Positions 1 to 5,744 of a DNA stretch of 7,942 nucleotides are shown in pieces. The position numbers and the translations under genes are program-made. A model generated the notes under the pieces. That model made no database searches. It had not been told where the DNA came from and worked only from the letters and a program-made list of their open reading frames with translations. The DNA is from Candidatus Omnitrophica bacterium 4484_49. GTDB lineage: Bacteria > Omnitrophota > Gorgyraeia > Kaelpiales > Kaelpiaceae. The number at the start of each line of letters is the position of its first letter. Position 1 is the stretch's first letter. The stretch lies in the NCBI GenBank assembly GCA_002085265.1, contig NATI01000061.1, positions 1 to 7,942 on the forward strand, given 5' to 3'.

Positions 1-117
1 AGTTTTTTAATTAAGCGTTTCATTTGTAATAAGTTAAAAACTTTTTAAATTTCTATATTTATTATGCCATATATTTTGCCAGGAGTCAAATTGGGTTATA
101 TTTTTTTCAGGATTCTA

Positions 118-140
118 TGTTCAGAGCTTAGCTTCGAACA
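118..140. repeat. 23-bp imperfect palindrome, copy 1
   Basis: The element reads TGTTC-AG-AGCT-T-AGCT-TC-GAACA. The arms TGTTC/GAACA and AGCT/AGCT pair around a single central base. One A-C mismatch and one G-T wobble interrupt the stem. A second copy at 249-271 differs only in the central base (T here, A there). The dyad symmetry would suit a dimeric DNA-binding protein or the end of a small mobile or structured element. It matches no operator that I can name. Confidence 0.7.
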
Positions 141-183
141 AAAATGGGTGGATGCGTCAATGCGGAGAGAATGTCTGAGGAAT

Positions 184-224
184 AAAAGTTGACAAAAGAA
201 GCGTCGCTCGTTGTGTCAACTTTT
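184..224. repeat. long inverted repeat / hairpin
   Basis: AAAAGTTGACA (184-194) is perfectly complementary to TGTCAACTTTT (214-224), giving an 11-bp stem around a 19-base loop. The loop contains a small GC-rich self-complementary patch (AGCG/CGCT). A-rich and T-rich outer ends on both strands are what a bidirectional intrinsic terminator would show, but the stem is AT-rich and the T-run lies inside the stem, so termination is only one possibility. It sits midway between the two 23-bp palindromes, so the three may form one element. Confidence 0.65.
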
Positions 225-248
225 GGGAACATTACACCATATTCCTTT

Positions 249-271
249 TGTTCAGAGCTAAGCTTCGAACA
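249..271. repeat. 23-bp imperfect palindrome, copy 2
   Basis: This is the same sequence as 118-140 except for the central base, which is A (TGTTC-AG-AGCT-A-AGCT-TC-GAACA). It lies in the same orientation with starts 131 bp apart. The conservation of both arms, including the same mismatched AG/TC pair, shows that the two are copies of one element and not two chance palindromes. Confidence 0.7.
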
Positions 272-355
272 GAGGAGGTTATTTTGTGCATTTCTTTTAT
301 ACTTGCAACTAAAAATTTGCGAAAAATAGTTTACACTACTGGGATAAAATTTTAT

Positions 356-385
356 TTGAGTTCATATGATTTTTTCCATTATAAT
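356..385 (+). promoter_or_regulatory. sigma-70-type promoter for the gene at 411
   Basis: A perfect -10 box TATAAT lies at 380-385. A partial -35 box TTGAGT lies at 356-361, 18 bases upstream, and matches the TTGACA consensus at four of six positions. Transcription would begin near 392, giving a short leader of about 20 bases that contains the ribosome site AAGGAGGTG at 399-407. Confidence 0.5.
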
Positions 386-410
386 TACTTGAAAAAGAAG
401 GAGGTGGTAT

Positions 411-743
411 ATGGCGCAAAAAGGTTCAGAGCTCAAAGACAAACTTTCTCTGCTCTGGAAAAGGACGAGGAAAGATTTGGATGCAATGGTTTCCGAGACC
501 AGTAAGTTGATTAAAAAGGGCGAAAAACAGGTAAAGGAAATTTCCGAAAAAAGCAGGTTGAAACTGGAAATTATGAATTTAAAACTGAAGAGGGAAAAAT
601 TGTATTATACTCTGGGCAAAAGCATCGCTGGCATTTCTCCATCCAAGTGGACTCAGAATAAGAAAATAGAAAAAATCATTGCCGAGATTAAAAAACTTAA
701 CAGGGAAATAACCAAGAAAGAAAAACAGGTTAAAAATATTTAG
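411..743 (+). CDS. small charged helical protein, unknown function
   Basis: This encodes a 110-residue protein that I do not recognise. It is very rich in Lys and Glu, has no Cys, and shows no membrane segment or signal peptide, so it is probably cytoplasmic. Heptad-like hydrophobic spacing is visible over residues 5-70 (LSLLWKRTRKDLDAMV, then the LKLEIMNLKLKREKLYYTLG region). A second helix at about 84-108 (IEKIIAEIKKLNREITKKEK) is separated from the first by a short Gly/Pro/Ser-containing turn (GISPSKW). The likely fold is an antiparallel coiled-coil hairpin. The start is supported by AAGGAGGTG at 399-407 and by the promoter at 356-385. The next gene begins 57 bases downstream in the same direction, so the two may be cotranscribed. 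A scaffold, DNA-associated or stress role is possible, but nothing in the sequence decides between these. Confidence 0.75.
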   Translation: MAQKGSELKDKLSLLWKRTRKDLDAMVSETSKLIKKGEKQVKEISEKSRLKLEIMNLKLKREKLYYTLGKSIAGISPSKWTQNKKIEKIIAEIKKLNREITKKEKQVKNI

Positions 744-800
744 AAGTAAAAAGCTCTGTAAGATTAAAAGTAAGCATCACCCATTTCTGGAGGTGAAAAA

Positions 801-1262
801 ATGTTCAGCAGGGAGTGGTTTCTATATGTATTTGGGAGATGGATTCTGCTTTCGGGAATAGCCGGTGCGCTGGTTCAGTATCTGTTTTCAGACATCTGGG
901 GAATAGCGACCATCCCGGCGTTTCTACTAAACCAGTTCTGTCTGGCGTGTGTTTTCTGGTATGTGGATAAATACATATTCAGGTCCCATCTTAAAAACAT
1001 TGCTGATTTCTTCAGGTTCCCGAGGGTCAAGGGAGAATTTGACTGTCAGCGGGAATTCTGTAAAATCGAAGAGGAGTTCAACGATTTTAAAAATAGTTTC
1101 ACGCCCGGCCCTCAGAACGTAAACAGGTGGCTCAATGAATTCTGGGACCTGATGCACGCCTGTGAGATGATGGAGAGGATTTTACGAGAAAAGGGTTATC
1201 CCATCGACGAGGAGAGGAAGCGTATAATTAACGAAAATTTTGCCCGTGGTTTATATAAGTAA
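801..1262 (+). CDS. small two-helix membrane protein, unknown function
   Basis: This encodes a 153-residue protein of unrecognised family. The N-terminal third has two hydrophobic stretches that look like transmembrane helices: about residues 9-29 (FGRWILLSGIAGALVQYLF) and 33-57 (GIATIPAFLLNQFCLACVFW). A charged region follows (YVDKYIFRSHLKN) and then a soluble, mostly helical tail of about 90 residues rich in Glu, Arg, Phe and Trp. Positive charge just after the second helix suggests that the tail is cytoplasmic. The ribosome site TGGAGGTGA (789-795) is well spaced from the ATG. It lies 57 bases downstream of the helical protein at 411-743 and may share its transcript. The gene ends 165 bases before the tRNA. 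Confidence 0.75.
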   Translation: MFSREWFLYVFGRWILLSGIAGALVQYLFSDIWGIATIPAFLLNQFCLACVFWYVDKYIFRSHLKNIADFFRFPRVKGEFDCQREFCKIEEEFNDFKNSFTPGPQNVNRWLNEFWDLMHACEMMERILREKGYPIDEERKRIINENFARGLYK

Positions 1263-1280
1263 GTTTTAAAGTATTTTCTG

Positions 1281-1300
1281 TCCAGAGCTGTATATCTGGA
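1281..1300 (+). other. small hairpin after the membrane-protein gene
   Basis: TCCAGA (1281-1286) pairs with TCTGGA (1295-1300) around an 8-base loop, 19 bases after the stop codon at 1262. No T-tract follows directly (a run of nine T lies at 1364-1372, too far away), so it may protect a transcript end but is not a convincing intrinsic terminator. Confidence 0.25.
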
Positions 1301-1427
1301 TGGATAATTCCTGGCTTGCTGCAGGTTAAGATCGTTTACAGTAATAAGATTTATCCTTGCTAATTTTTTTTTCTGATTTTAAACTATATTTACCATTAGC
1401 GATTGGCTATTTGCACCTGGCTGATAT

Positions 1428-1501
1428 GCCCCACTAGCTCAGTAAGGAAGAGCAGCGGTTTCCTAAACCGCGTGTCGCAGGTTCGAGTCCTGCGTGGGGC
1501 G
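1428..1501 (+). tRNA. tRNA-Arg (anticodon CCT)
   Basis: A complete cloverleaf can be drawn. The acceptor stem GCCCCAC (1428-1434) pairs with GTGGGGC (1494-1500), with G1501 as discriminator. The D arm is GCTC/GAGC with a GG-containing loop. The anticodon stem GCGGT/ACCGC encloses the loop TTCCTAA, so the anticodon is CCT at 1462-1464, which reads the arginine codon AGG. The variable loop is GTGTC, and the T arm GCAGG/CCTGC holds the loop TTCGAGT. CCA is not encoded (GAGAAG follows). This is a minor-codon arginine tRNA. The heptamer-flanked cassette begins 10 bases downstream, consistent with tRNA 3' ends being common insertion places. Confidence 0.97.
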
Positions 1502-1511
1502 GAGAAGAGAG

Positions 1512-1532
1512 TCACAAATTACAGGTTACAAG
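1512..1532. repeat. left heptamer array of the four-helix-bundle cassette
   Basis: Three tandem heptamers are visible: TCACAAA (degenerate), TTACAGG and TTACAAG. They are mirrored in inverted orientation at 1774-1794. The last heptamer ends two bases before the ATG of the decayed gene at 1535, so the array marks the left cassette edge. Confidence 0.6.
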
Positions 1533-1534
1533 AG

Positions 1535-1780
1535 ATGAGAGAATGTGGCATTTTGAGAGACTGGAAGTATGACGGGTCAATGGATTTGGTAAATAGAATT
1601 TATGAAATCACCCAAGATTTTTCTACACAAGAAAGGTATTCTTTGATAAATCAGATGATAAGAGCTGGTATTTCACCTCCTGCTAATATAGCCGAAGGAT
1701 GTAGCAGGGATTCTCATAATGATTTTTATAGGAATGTAGGTAAGATGCTTTCAGGTTTAATTAATTCCATTGACACATAA
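1535..1780 (+). pseudogene. truncated four-helix-bundle (23S rRNA IVP family) protein
   Basis: The 81-residue frame carries the hallmarks of the S23/23S rRNA intervening-sequence protein family (four-helix bundle, related to Avd). These are a SMDLVNRIYEIT segment (residues 15-26), then QERYSLINQMIRAGISPPANIAEG, which is the family's Y-L-x-x-Q-x-R-R-A-x-x-S-I-P-x-N-I-A-E-G core. Family members are usually about 115-125 residues, and here the last helix is missing. The frame stops inside the right-hand heptamer array, so the final residues are encoded by repeat DNA. Near the start, the usual RDLxVWQxSMDLV reads RDWKYDGSMDLV, which looks like small compensating indels. I infer a decayed cassette. 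A functional short variant cannot be excluded. No ribosome site precedes the ATG. Confidence 0.7.
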
Positions 1781-1794
1781 CATGTAACTTGTAA
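1774..1794. repeat. right heptamer array of the four-helix-bundle cassette
   Basis: CACATAA, CATGTAA and CTTGTAA follow in tandem. The last is the exact reverse complement of TTACAAG in the left array (1526-1532), and 13 of 16 positions agree between the inner halves of the two arrays. The TAA stop of the truncated gene is the end of the first heptamer. The array ends five bases before the ATG of the PHP gene. Confidence 0.6.
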
Positions 1795-1799
1795 CTAAT

Positions 1800-2459
1800 A
1801 TGATTGACTTACACACTCATACGTTACTCAGTGATGGAGCGCTTATCCCTTCTGAACTTGTCCGCAGGGCAATGGTGAAAGGATACAAGATTATAGGACT
1901 TACTGACCATGTTGATTCCTCTAACATTGATTTTGTTCTTCCCCGTGTTATCAAAGTTGCAGATGACCTCAACTGTGCGTGGGGAGACAGAATTAAAGTG
2001 ATACCGGGAGTTGAGATAACCCATGTTCCCTTACAGTTGATTCCGGAATTGATAAAATATGCTAAAAGTCAGGGTAAGGTTCTGGTGGTAGTTCATGGAG
2101 AATCACCGGTAGAGCCGGTAATTGAAGGTACCAATAAAGTCGCAATTGAATCCCGAGCAGACATTCTGGCTCATCCGGGGTGGATTGATGATGAAATAGC
2201 GAAGATGGCAAAGGAAAAAGGGGTATATTTAGAGCTCACAGCCCGCAGTGGACACGATAAGGCAAACAGGCACATTCTGGATGTAGCCAGACGTAATAAT
2301 GCCCCTATGGTTTTTAATACCGATGCCCATGACCCTGATGACCTTGTAACTGAGAGGCAATTTAAACTGATTCTGGAGGAGGACCTAAATCTTGCATCTC
2401 AAGAAATTGAGCAGTTGAGGGAAAATTCTCGTCGGTTAGCCAGGAAATTCATTGGATGA
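1800..2459 (+). CDS. PHP-domain metal-dependent phosphoesterase
   Basis: This encodes a 219-residue, single-domain PHP (polymerase and histidinol phosphatase) protein. The trinuclear metal site is complete: HTH (H5, H7) with D12, TDH (H37), GVE (E72), H99 in VVVHGES, AHPG (H125) and DAH (D175, H177). Family members include histidinol-phosphate phosphatase, nucleotide phosphodiesterases and the proofreading domains of DNA polymerases III and X. Similar proteins are often annotated as histidinol-phosphatase-like, but no histidine gene is nearby. The start is fixed by the MIDLHTHT beginning, yet no Shine-Dalgarno site precedes it: the five bases upstream follow directly on the cassette repeat array. 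The gene overlaps the nuclease gene by four bases (ATGA), which suggests translational coupling and a shared task, perhaps trimming nucleic-acid ends. The substrate cannot be told from sequence. Confidence 0.9.
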   Translation: MIDLHTHTLLSDGALIPSELVRRAMVKGYKIIGLTDHVDSSNIDFVLPRVIKVADDLNCAWGDRIKVIPGVEITHVPLQLIPELIKYAKSQGKVLVVVHGESPVEPVIEGTNKVAIESRADILAHPGWIDDEIAKMAKEKGVYLELTARSGHDKANRHILDVARRNNAPMVFNTDAHDPDDLVTERQFKLILEEDLNLASQEIEQLRENSRRLARKFIG

Positions 2460-3598
2460 AAGTTAAGTTTCTTCACGTTGCAGATTTCCATTTAGATAGT
2501 AAATTTTTACCTCTGGGTGAATCCCAAAAGGTTCGCACGCGAAGAAAAGAATTAGCAGAGACATTTAAAAAATTTATTCAATTTGCGAATCTCCTTAAGG
2601 AACAGGAGGGACTGGATTTCATTTTAATTGCTGGGGATTTGTTTGAGCATGACTGTTACTCTCCTCATACTTTGAAGACTCTTTTATTTTATGGGCTGGA
2701 GAATCTGAAACCATTACCGGTGTTCATCGCCGCCGGTAACCATGACCCTCTGGTGAGTGATTCCCCTTATGTGACTTATGACTGGCCTTCAAATGTTCAT
2801 ATTTTTCCTGACAGTTTCCAGAGGGTTGAATTCCGACCGGATGTCCATATTTATGGAATTTCTGTCACTCCTCAGAATTTGGGCAATAATGTGCTTCAGG
2901 AGTTAAAAATCTCTAATCCGGAAGTTATAAATATCGTGGTATTCCATGGGGCAGAGAAGAGCAGCGAGAAGGAATTATTCGGGGACTGTTTCCCTTTTTC
3001 TGGTGAGGATATGGCAGCCCATCCCTGTGATTATTTTGCCCTCGGGCATTATCATAATTTTAGAAAGGTCCCCCTAGGAGGAGATAATATCAGGGGATAT
3101 TATTCTGGCTCTCCGGAGCCGTTAAATTTTAAGGAACTCGGAGAACATTATATCCTGAAGGTAGAGGTGGATAAAAACAGCGGAGTCAAGGTGGAACCGA
3201 TTTCGTTCCAGAGAAGAATTTATAAGCAGGTGGAAGTAGATTGTTCAGGGGTAAGTTCTCTGGAGGATGTCAAGGTGCTTATAAAAGAGTGCAGAGACGA
3301 ATCTGCAGTTGTTAACCTGGTTCTCAGAGGAGAAATCGACCCTGATATCAGGATTGACCTTGAAGAACTGGCTGAATTTATCCGGGAGGAGAATATATTC
3401 TTTTCGGTTAGAATTAAAAACGCCACTCATTCTGAATATACCTCCGAGATGATTAATTCTTCACCCCTGGCGAAAAGTTTTCTGGATGTTGTTGAGAAAA
3501 ACAAAGATAAATATCCTCCCCAACTTTTATCTGTAGTGGTTAAACTGGGTCTGGATGGGATATTTATACGGGAGGTCAGAAACTGGGATGAAATTTGA
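2456..3598 (+). CDS. Mre11/SbcD/YhaO-type DNA exonuclease (metallophosphoesterase)
   Basis: This 380-residue protein has all the two-metal phosphoesterase motifs of the Mre11/SbcD family. They are ADFHLD (D10, H12), AGDLFE (D61), AGNHDP (N95, H96, D97), FHG (H164) and GHYHN (H198, H200). Members cut DNA ends and hairpins together with a Rad50/SbcC ATPase, using Mn2+. The presence of the long YhaN-like ATPase next door and the C-terminal region (about 330-380) suggest the YhaO branch over classical SbcD. The ATG overlaps the PHP stop codon by four bases, with only a weak AGGAAA site eight bases ahead, so it is probably read by coupling. It overlaps the ATPase gene by 11 bases. Some relatives carry other phosphodiesterase activities, so DNA as substrate rests on the partner gene. 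Confidence 0.9.
   Translation: MKVKFLHVADFHLDSKFLPLGESQKVRTRRKELAETFKKFIQFANLLKEQEGLDFILIAGDLFEHDCYSPHTLKTLLFYGLENLKPLPVFIAAGNHDPLVSDSPYVTYDWPSNVHIFPDSFQRVEFRPDVHIYGISVTPQNLGNNVLQELKISNPEVINIVVFHGAEKSSEKELFGDCFPFSGEDMAAHPCDYFALGHYHNFRKVPLGGDNIRGYYSGSPEPLNFKELGEHYILKVEVDKNSGVKVEPISFQRRIYKQVEVDCSGVSSLEDVKVLIKECRDESAVVNLVLRGEIDPDIRIDLEELAEFIREENIFFSVRIKNATHSEYTSEMINSSPLAKSFLDVVEKNKDKYPPQLLSVVVKLGLDGIFIREVRNWDEI
3570..3576 (+). promoter_or_regulatory. ribosome site deciding the ATPase start
   Basis: GGGAGGT lies 11 bases before the ATG at 3588. An earlier in-frame ATG at 3555 has no such site and would add 11 residues with no family match ahead of MKFEELEVLGFG. The 3588 start is therefore preferred. 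Confidence 0.7.
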
Positions 3599-5744
3599 AG
3601 AACTGGAAGTCCTCGGTTTTGGGAGATTAAAATCAGGGATGAAAATTTCCTTTTCTCCCCGCTTAAATGTTATACTTGCTCCCAATGATAGGGGAAAATC
3701 CACCCTCCAGCAGGCTATGTTTGCATTTTTATATCCTTTCGGAGATTCCAAGACCGATGAAGGGCGAAAGTTGAGGAGAAAGTATAAACCTTGGAAGGGC
3801 AATAATTACGGCGGTATAGTTATATTTTCTCTGAATTCCGGGAGGAGATTCAGACTGGAGAAGATTTTTGGAGACTCTCCCCGCGAAGATAAAATAGGGG
3901 TATTTGAATCCTCTGACGGATACTGGAAGCCAGTAAAGATTAAACATCAGGATAGGTATCTCGGGCTTCTTACCGGACGTCATTTTCTGGGAATTAGCAG
4001 AGAGGCATTTGAAGGTATAAGTATCGTGAAGCAGTTTGACGTCGCCAGATTGGGGGAGAAGGGTAAGATTCTTGACGAGTTACGGGCGACAATTGAAATG
4101 GGCAGGACAGGACAGGGTTTACCTTCAGCGATTAAGAAACTTGAGGATAAGAAGAACAAAATCGGGATGCCGGATAAGAGAGGGAAACGCACAATAGCAG
4201 GGAGTAAACAACTGAGGCTGGAGGAAGTTGAACGTGAGATTCATAATGTCAGAGAACAATTAAAGAAAATAAGGGAACTGTTTCTGGAGCAGAAAAGAGC
4301 CCAGGATAATTTGAACCGGGAGAAGAGGAAACTTCAGGAGGTAATCCTCCCCAAAATCGAATTGCTCACCACAACGCTGGGCATTAAACTTGCAAGTCTG
4401 AAGACAGAATTTGACTCCATCCCTCAGGAATTGCGAAGGCTCAGTTTTAAGGATATACAGAATCTCCGGAATTATCATAATTTTCTCCAGGAGGTGATTA
4501 TCAGGCTGGAGGCGAAAGACGAGGGTATAAATAAAATCTCACGTTCTCTGAGAAATAACTCTTATCTCACTATTTTTTTCTCCCTCTCTGCTTTATTATT
4601 TCTGTTTTTGAGTTTTCTGTTTAAACTCACATCTGCTGGACTTATATTTATATCTATATTTTTATTTCTTCTCGCAGGGGTCATTTCCCTTTTGATTATT
4701 AACCGTAAGGAGAAAAACAGTCTGTCCAGAGAAATTGTTAATCGCCAGACGCTCATCAGGGATTTTGTTGACCATAGCAAAGAACTGGGAATAATTGAAA
4801 ATACTCGTGAGGATATTGATGATGTTCATATTTATGTCCGGTTATGGGAGGACTTGTTGTCAGAACTTGGAGTTTCCAGTATGGAGGAACTGGAAGAGAA
4901 GTGGCAGAGAGCCAGAGAACTTTTCGAGATAATAACCAGAGCCGAGAAGCTCAACATCGCTATTCCTTCTCAGCCATCTTCACAAGAAGAAGTGGATTTG
5001 AAAGAGATGGGAGATGAACTTGAGACCTATGCTCAGTTGTTAGCGGAGAAGAAGATATGTGAGGGTAACATTCAGAATATCCAGAGCCAGATCGACTCTT
5101 ATGACCGCACGATAAGTAATTATGTGGTAGAGGATGACCTTGCAGTTCTTTATTCTGAAAAGGAAGTTCTGGAGGAGGAATTAAATACTCTTACTGTTTA
5201 TCGCCAGGCACTGGAATTGAGTATAGAATTTCTGAAGGAGGCGGGTAAGTCACTTTATGCTCAGATCAGTCCTTACCTCAATCAGTTTGTGAATAAATAC
5301 TTCCGACATTTAAGCGGGGAGTATGAATTTGTAGAGGTAAGTCCTGACTTGGATTTAAAATTGAAACCCAGGGGTTTCACGGAAGTGGTGGATGCCGATA
5401 ATATAGGTAAAGGCATGCAGACCGGTCTTTATCTTTTCCTGCGGCTGGCTATTATCTCCTTATTTGCTCATAACCGGGGAGAGTCCTTGCCGTTTATCCT
5501 TGATGAAACCTTTAATGTCCTGGATGATTTTTCAGAAAATCGACAGAGAAGATTTCTGGAACTGCTTCTGGAAGTGACCAAAGATTACAATATCCAGTGG
5601 ATTTACTTTACCTGTCAGAAATACGGCCAGTATCTGCCCATAAAGAAGTTCCTTCAGGAGAAAGGTTATGTGGTTAAAGAACAGGGCATAGACGATTTTC
5701 TGATTTTGCAGGGAGGTGAAGATGAAAGTGAACTTGGTGGATAG
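3588..5744 (+). CDS. Rad50/SbcC/YhaN-type ATPase with central membrane hairpin
   Basis: This 718-residue protein has ATPase halves at both ends. Walker A is APNDRGKST (31-39), where the usual GPNGAGKST glycines are Ala and Asp. A signature-like stretch is NIGKGMQTGLYLFLRLA (605-621), and Walker B with the catalytic Glu is LPFILDETFNVLDD (634-647). Coiled coil lies at about 208-265 and 290-320, and again from 373 to about 555. In place of the Rad50 zinc hook (no CxxC is present), the coil tip carries two hydrophobic helices at about 326-345 and 350-371 joined by KLTSAG, so the protein should be membrane-anchored. This is the plan of the YhaN group. It should pair with the nuclease just upstream and drive ATP-dependent processing of DNA ends at the membrane. 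Its 3' end overlaps purC by 23 bases. The degenerate Walker A and signature are unusual, but Lys37, Asp639 and Glu640 are intact. Confidence 0.9.
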   Translation: MKFEELEVLGFGRLKSGMKISFSPRLNVILAPNDRGKSTLQQAMFAFLYPFGDSKTDEGRKLRRKYKPWKGNNYGGIVIFSLNSGRRFRLEKIFGDSPREDKIGVFESSDGYWKPVKIKHQDRYLGLLTGRHFLGISREAFEGISIVKQFDVARLGEKGKILDELRATIEMGRTGQGLPSAIKKLEDKKNKIGMPDKRGKRTIAGSKQLRLEEVEREIHNVREQLKKIRELFLEQKRAQDNLNREKRKLQEVILPKIELLTTTLGIKLASLKTEFDSIPQELRRLSFKDIQNLRNYHNFLQEVIIRLEAKDEGINKISRSLRNNSYLTIFFSLSALLFLFLSFLFKLTSAGLIFISIFLFLLAGVISLLIINRKEKNSLSREIVNRQTLIRDFVDHSKELGIIENTREDIDDVHIYVRLWEDLLSELGVSSMEELEEKWQRARELFEIITRAEKLNIAIPSQPSSQEEVDLKEMGDELETYAQLLAEKKICEGNIQNIQSQIDSYDRTISNYVVEDDLAVLYSEKEVLEEELNTLTVYRQALELSIEFLKEAGKSLYAQISPYLNQFVNKYFRHLSGEYEFVEVSPDLDLKLKPRGFTEVVDADNIGKGMQTGLYLFLRLAIISLFAHNRGESLPFILDETFNVLDDFSENRQRRFLELLLEVTKDYNIQWIYFTCQKYGQYLPIKKFLQEKGYVVKEQGIDDFLILQGGEDESELGG
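5711..5719 (+). promoter_or_regulatory. ribosome site of purC
   Basis: GGGAGGTGA lies five bases (counted from the GGAGG core) ahead of the ATG at 5722. The site is inside the end of the ATPase coding region and shows that the original purC start was within that gene. Confidence 0.7.

Larger units (their letters stand above)
1..410. other. AT-rich gene-free leader region
   Basis: No convincing coding region is seen here. Short open frames lack ribosome sites and show no family resemblance. An apparent frame from about 248 overlaps the real gene at 411 and has no Shine-Dalgarno sequence at its start. What the stretch does hold is two copies of a 23-bp imperfect palindrome, a long hairpin between them, and a promoter just ahead of the gene at 411. 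Bases 1-117 are mostly A/T, with no feature that I can support. Confidence 0.6.

Noticed and set aside
189..217. TTGACA box as the -35 of a promoter
   Set aside because: The bases 17 positions downstream (TGTGTC) do not look like a -10 box, and the hexamer is explained by the inverted repeat.
248..505. Open frame of 85 codons from a TTG, covering the second palindrome and the first part of the gene at 411
   Set aside because: It has no ribosome site, its start lies inside the palindrome, and it overlaps the well-supported gene at 411 in another frame.
1403..1534. Longer version of the four-helix-bundle frame starting before and reading through the tRNA
   Set aside because: The extension is the tRNA gene and repeat array translated by chance. 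The family similarity starts after 1535.
1512..1794. Diversity-generating retroelement, because Avd belongs to the same fold family
   Set aside because: No reverse transcriptase, template repeat or variable repeat is seen anywhere in the window.
1512..1794. CRISPR array, because of the short repeats
   Set aside because: The repeats are only seven bases, in direct tandem without spacers, and are inverted between the two sides of a gene.
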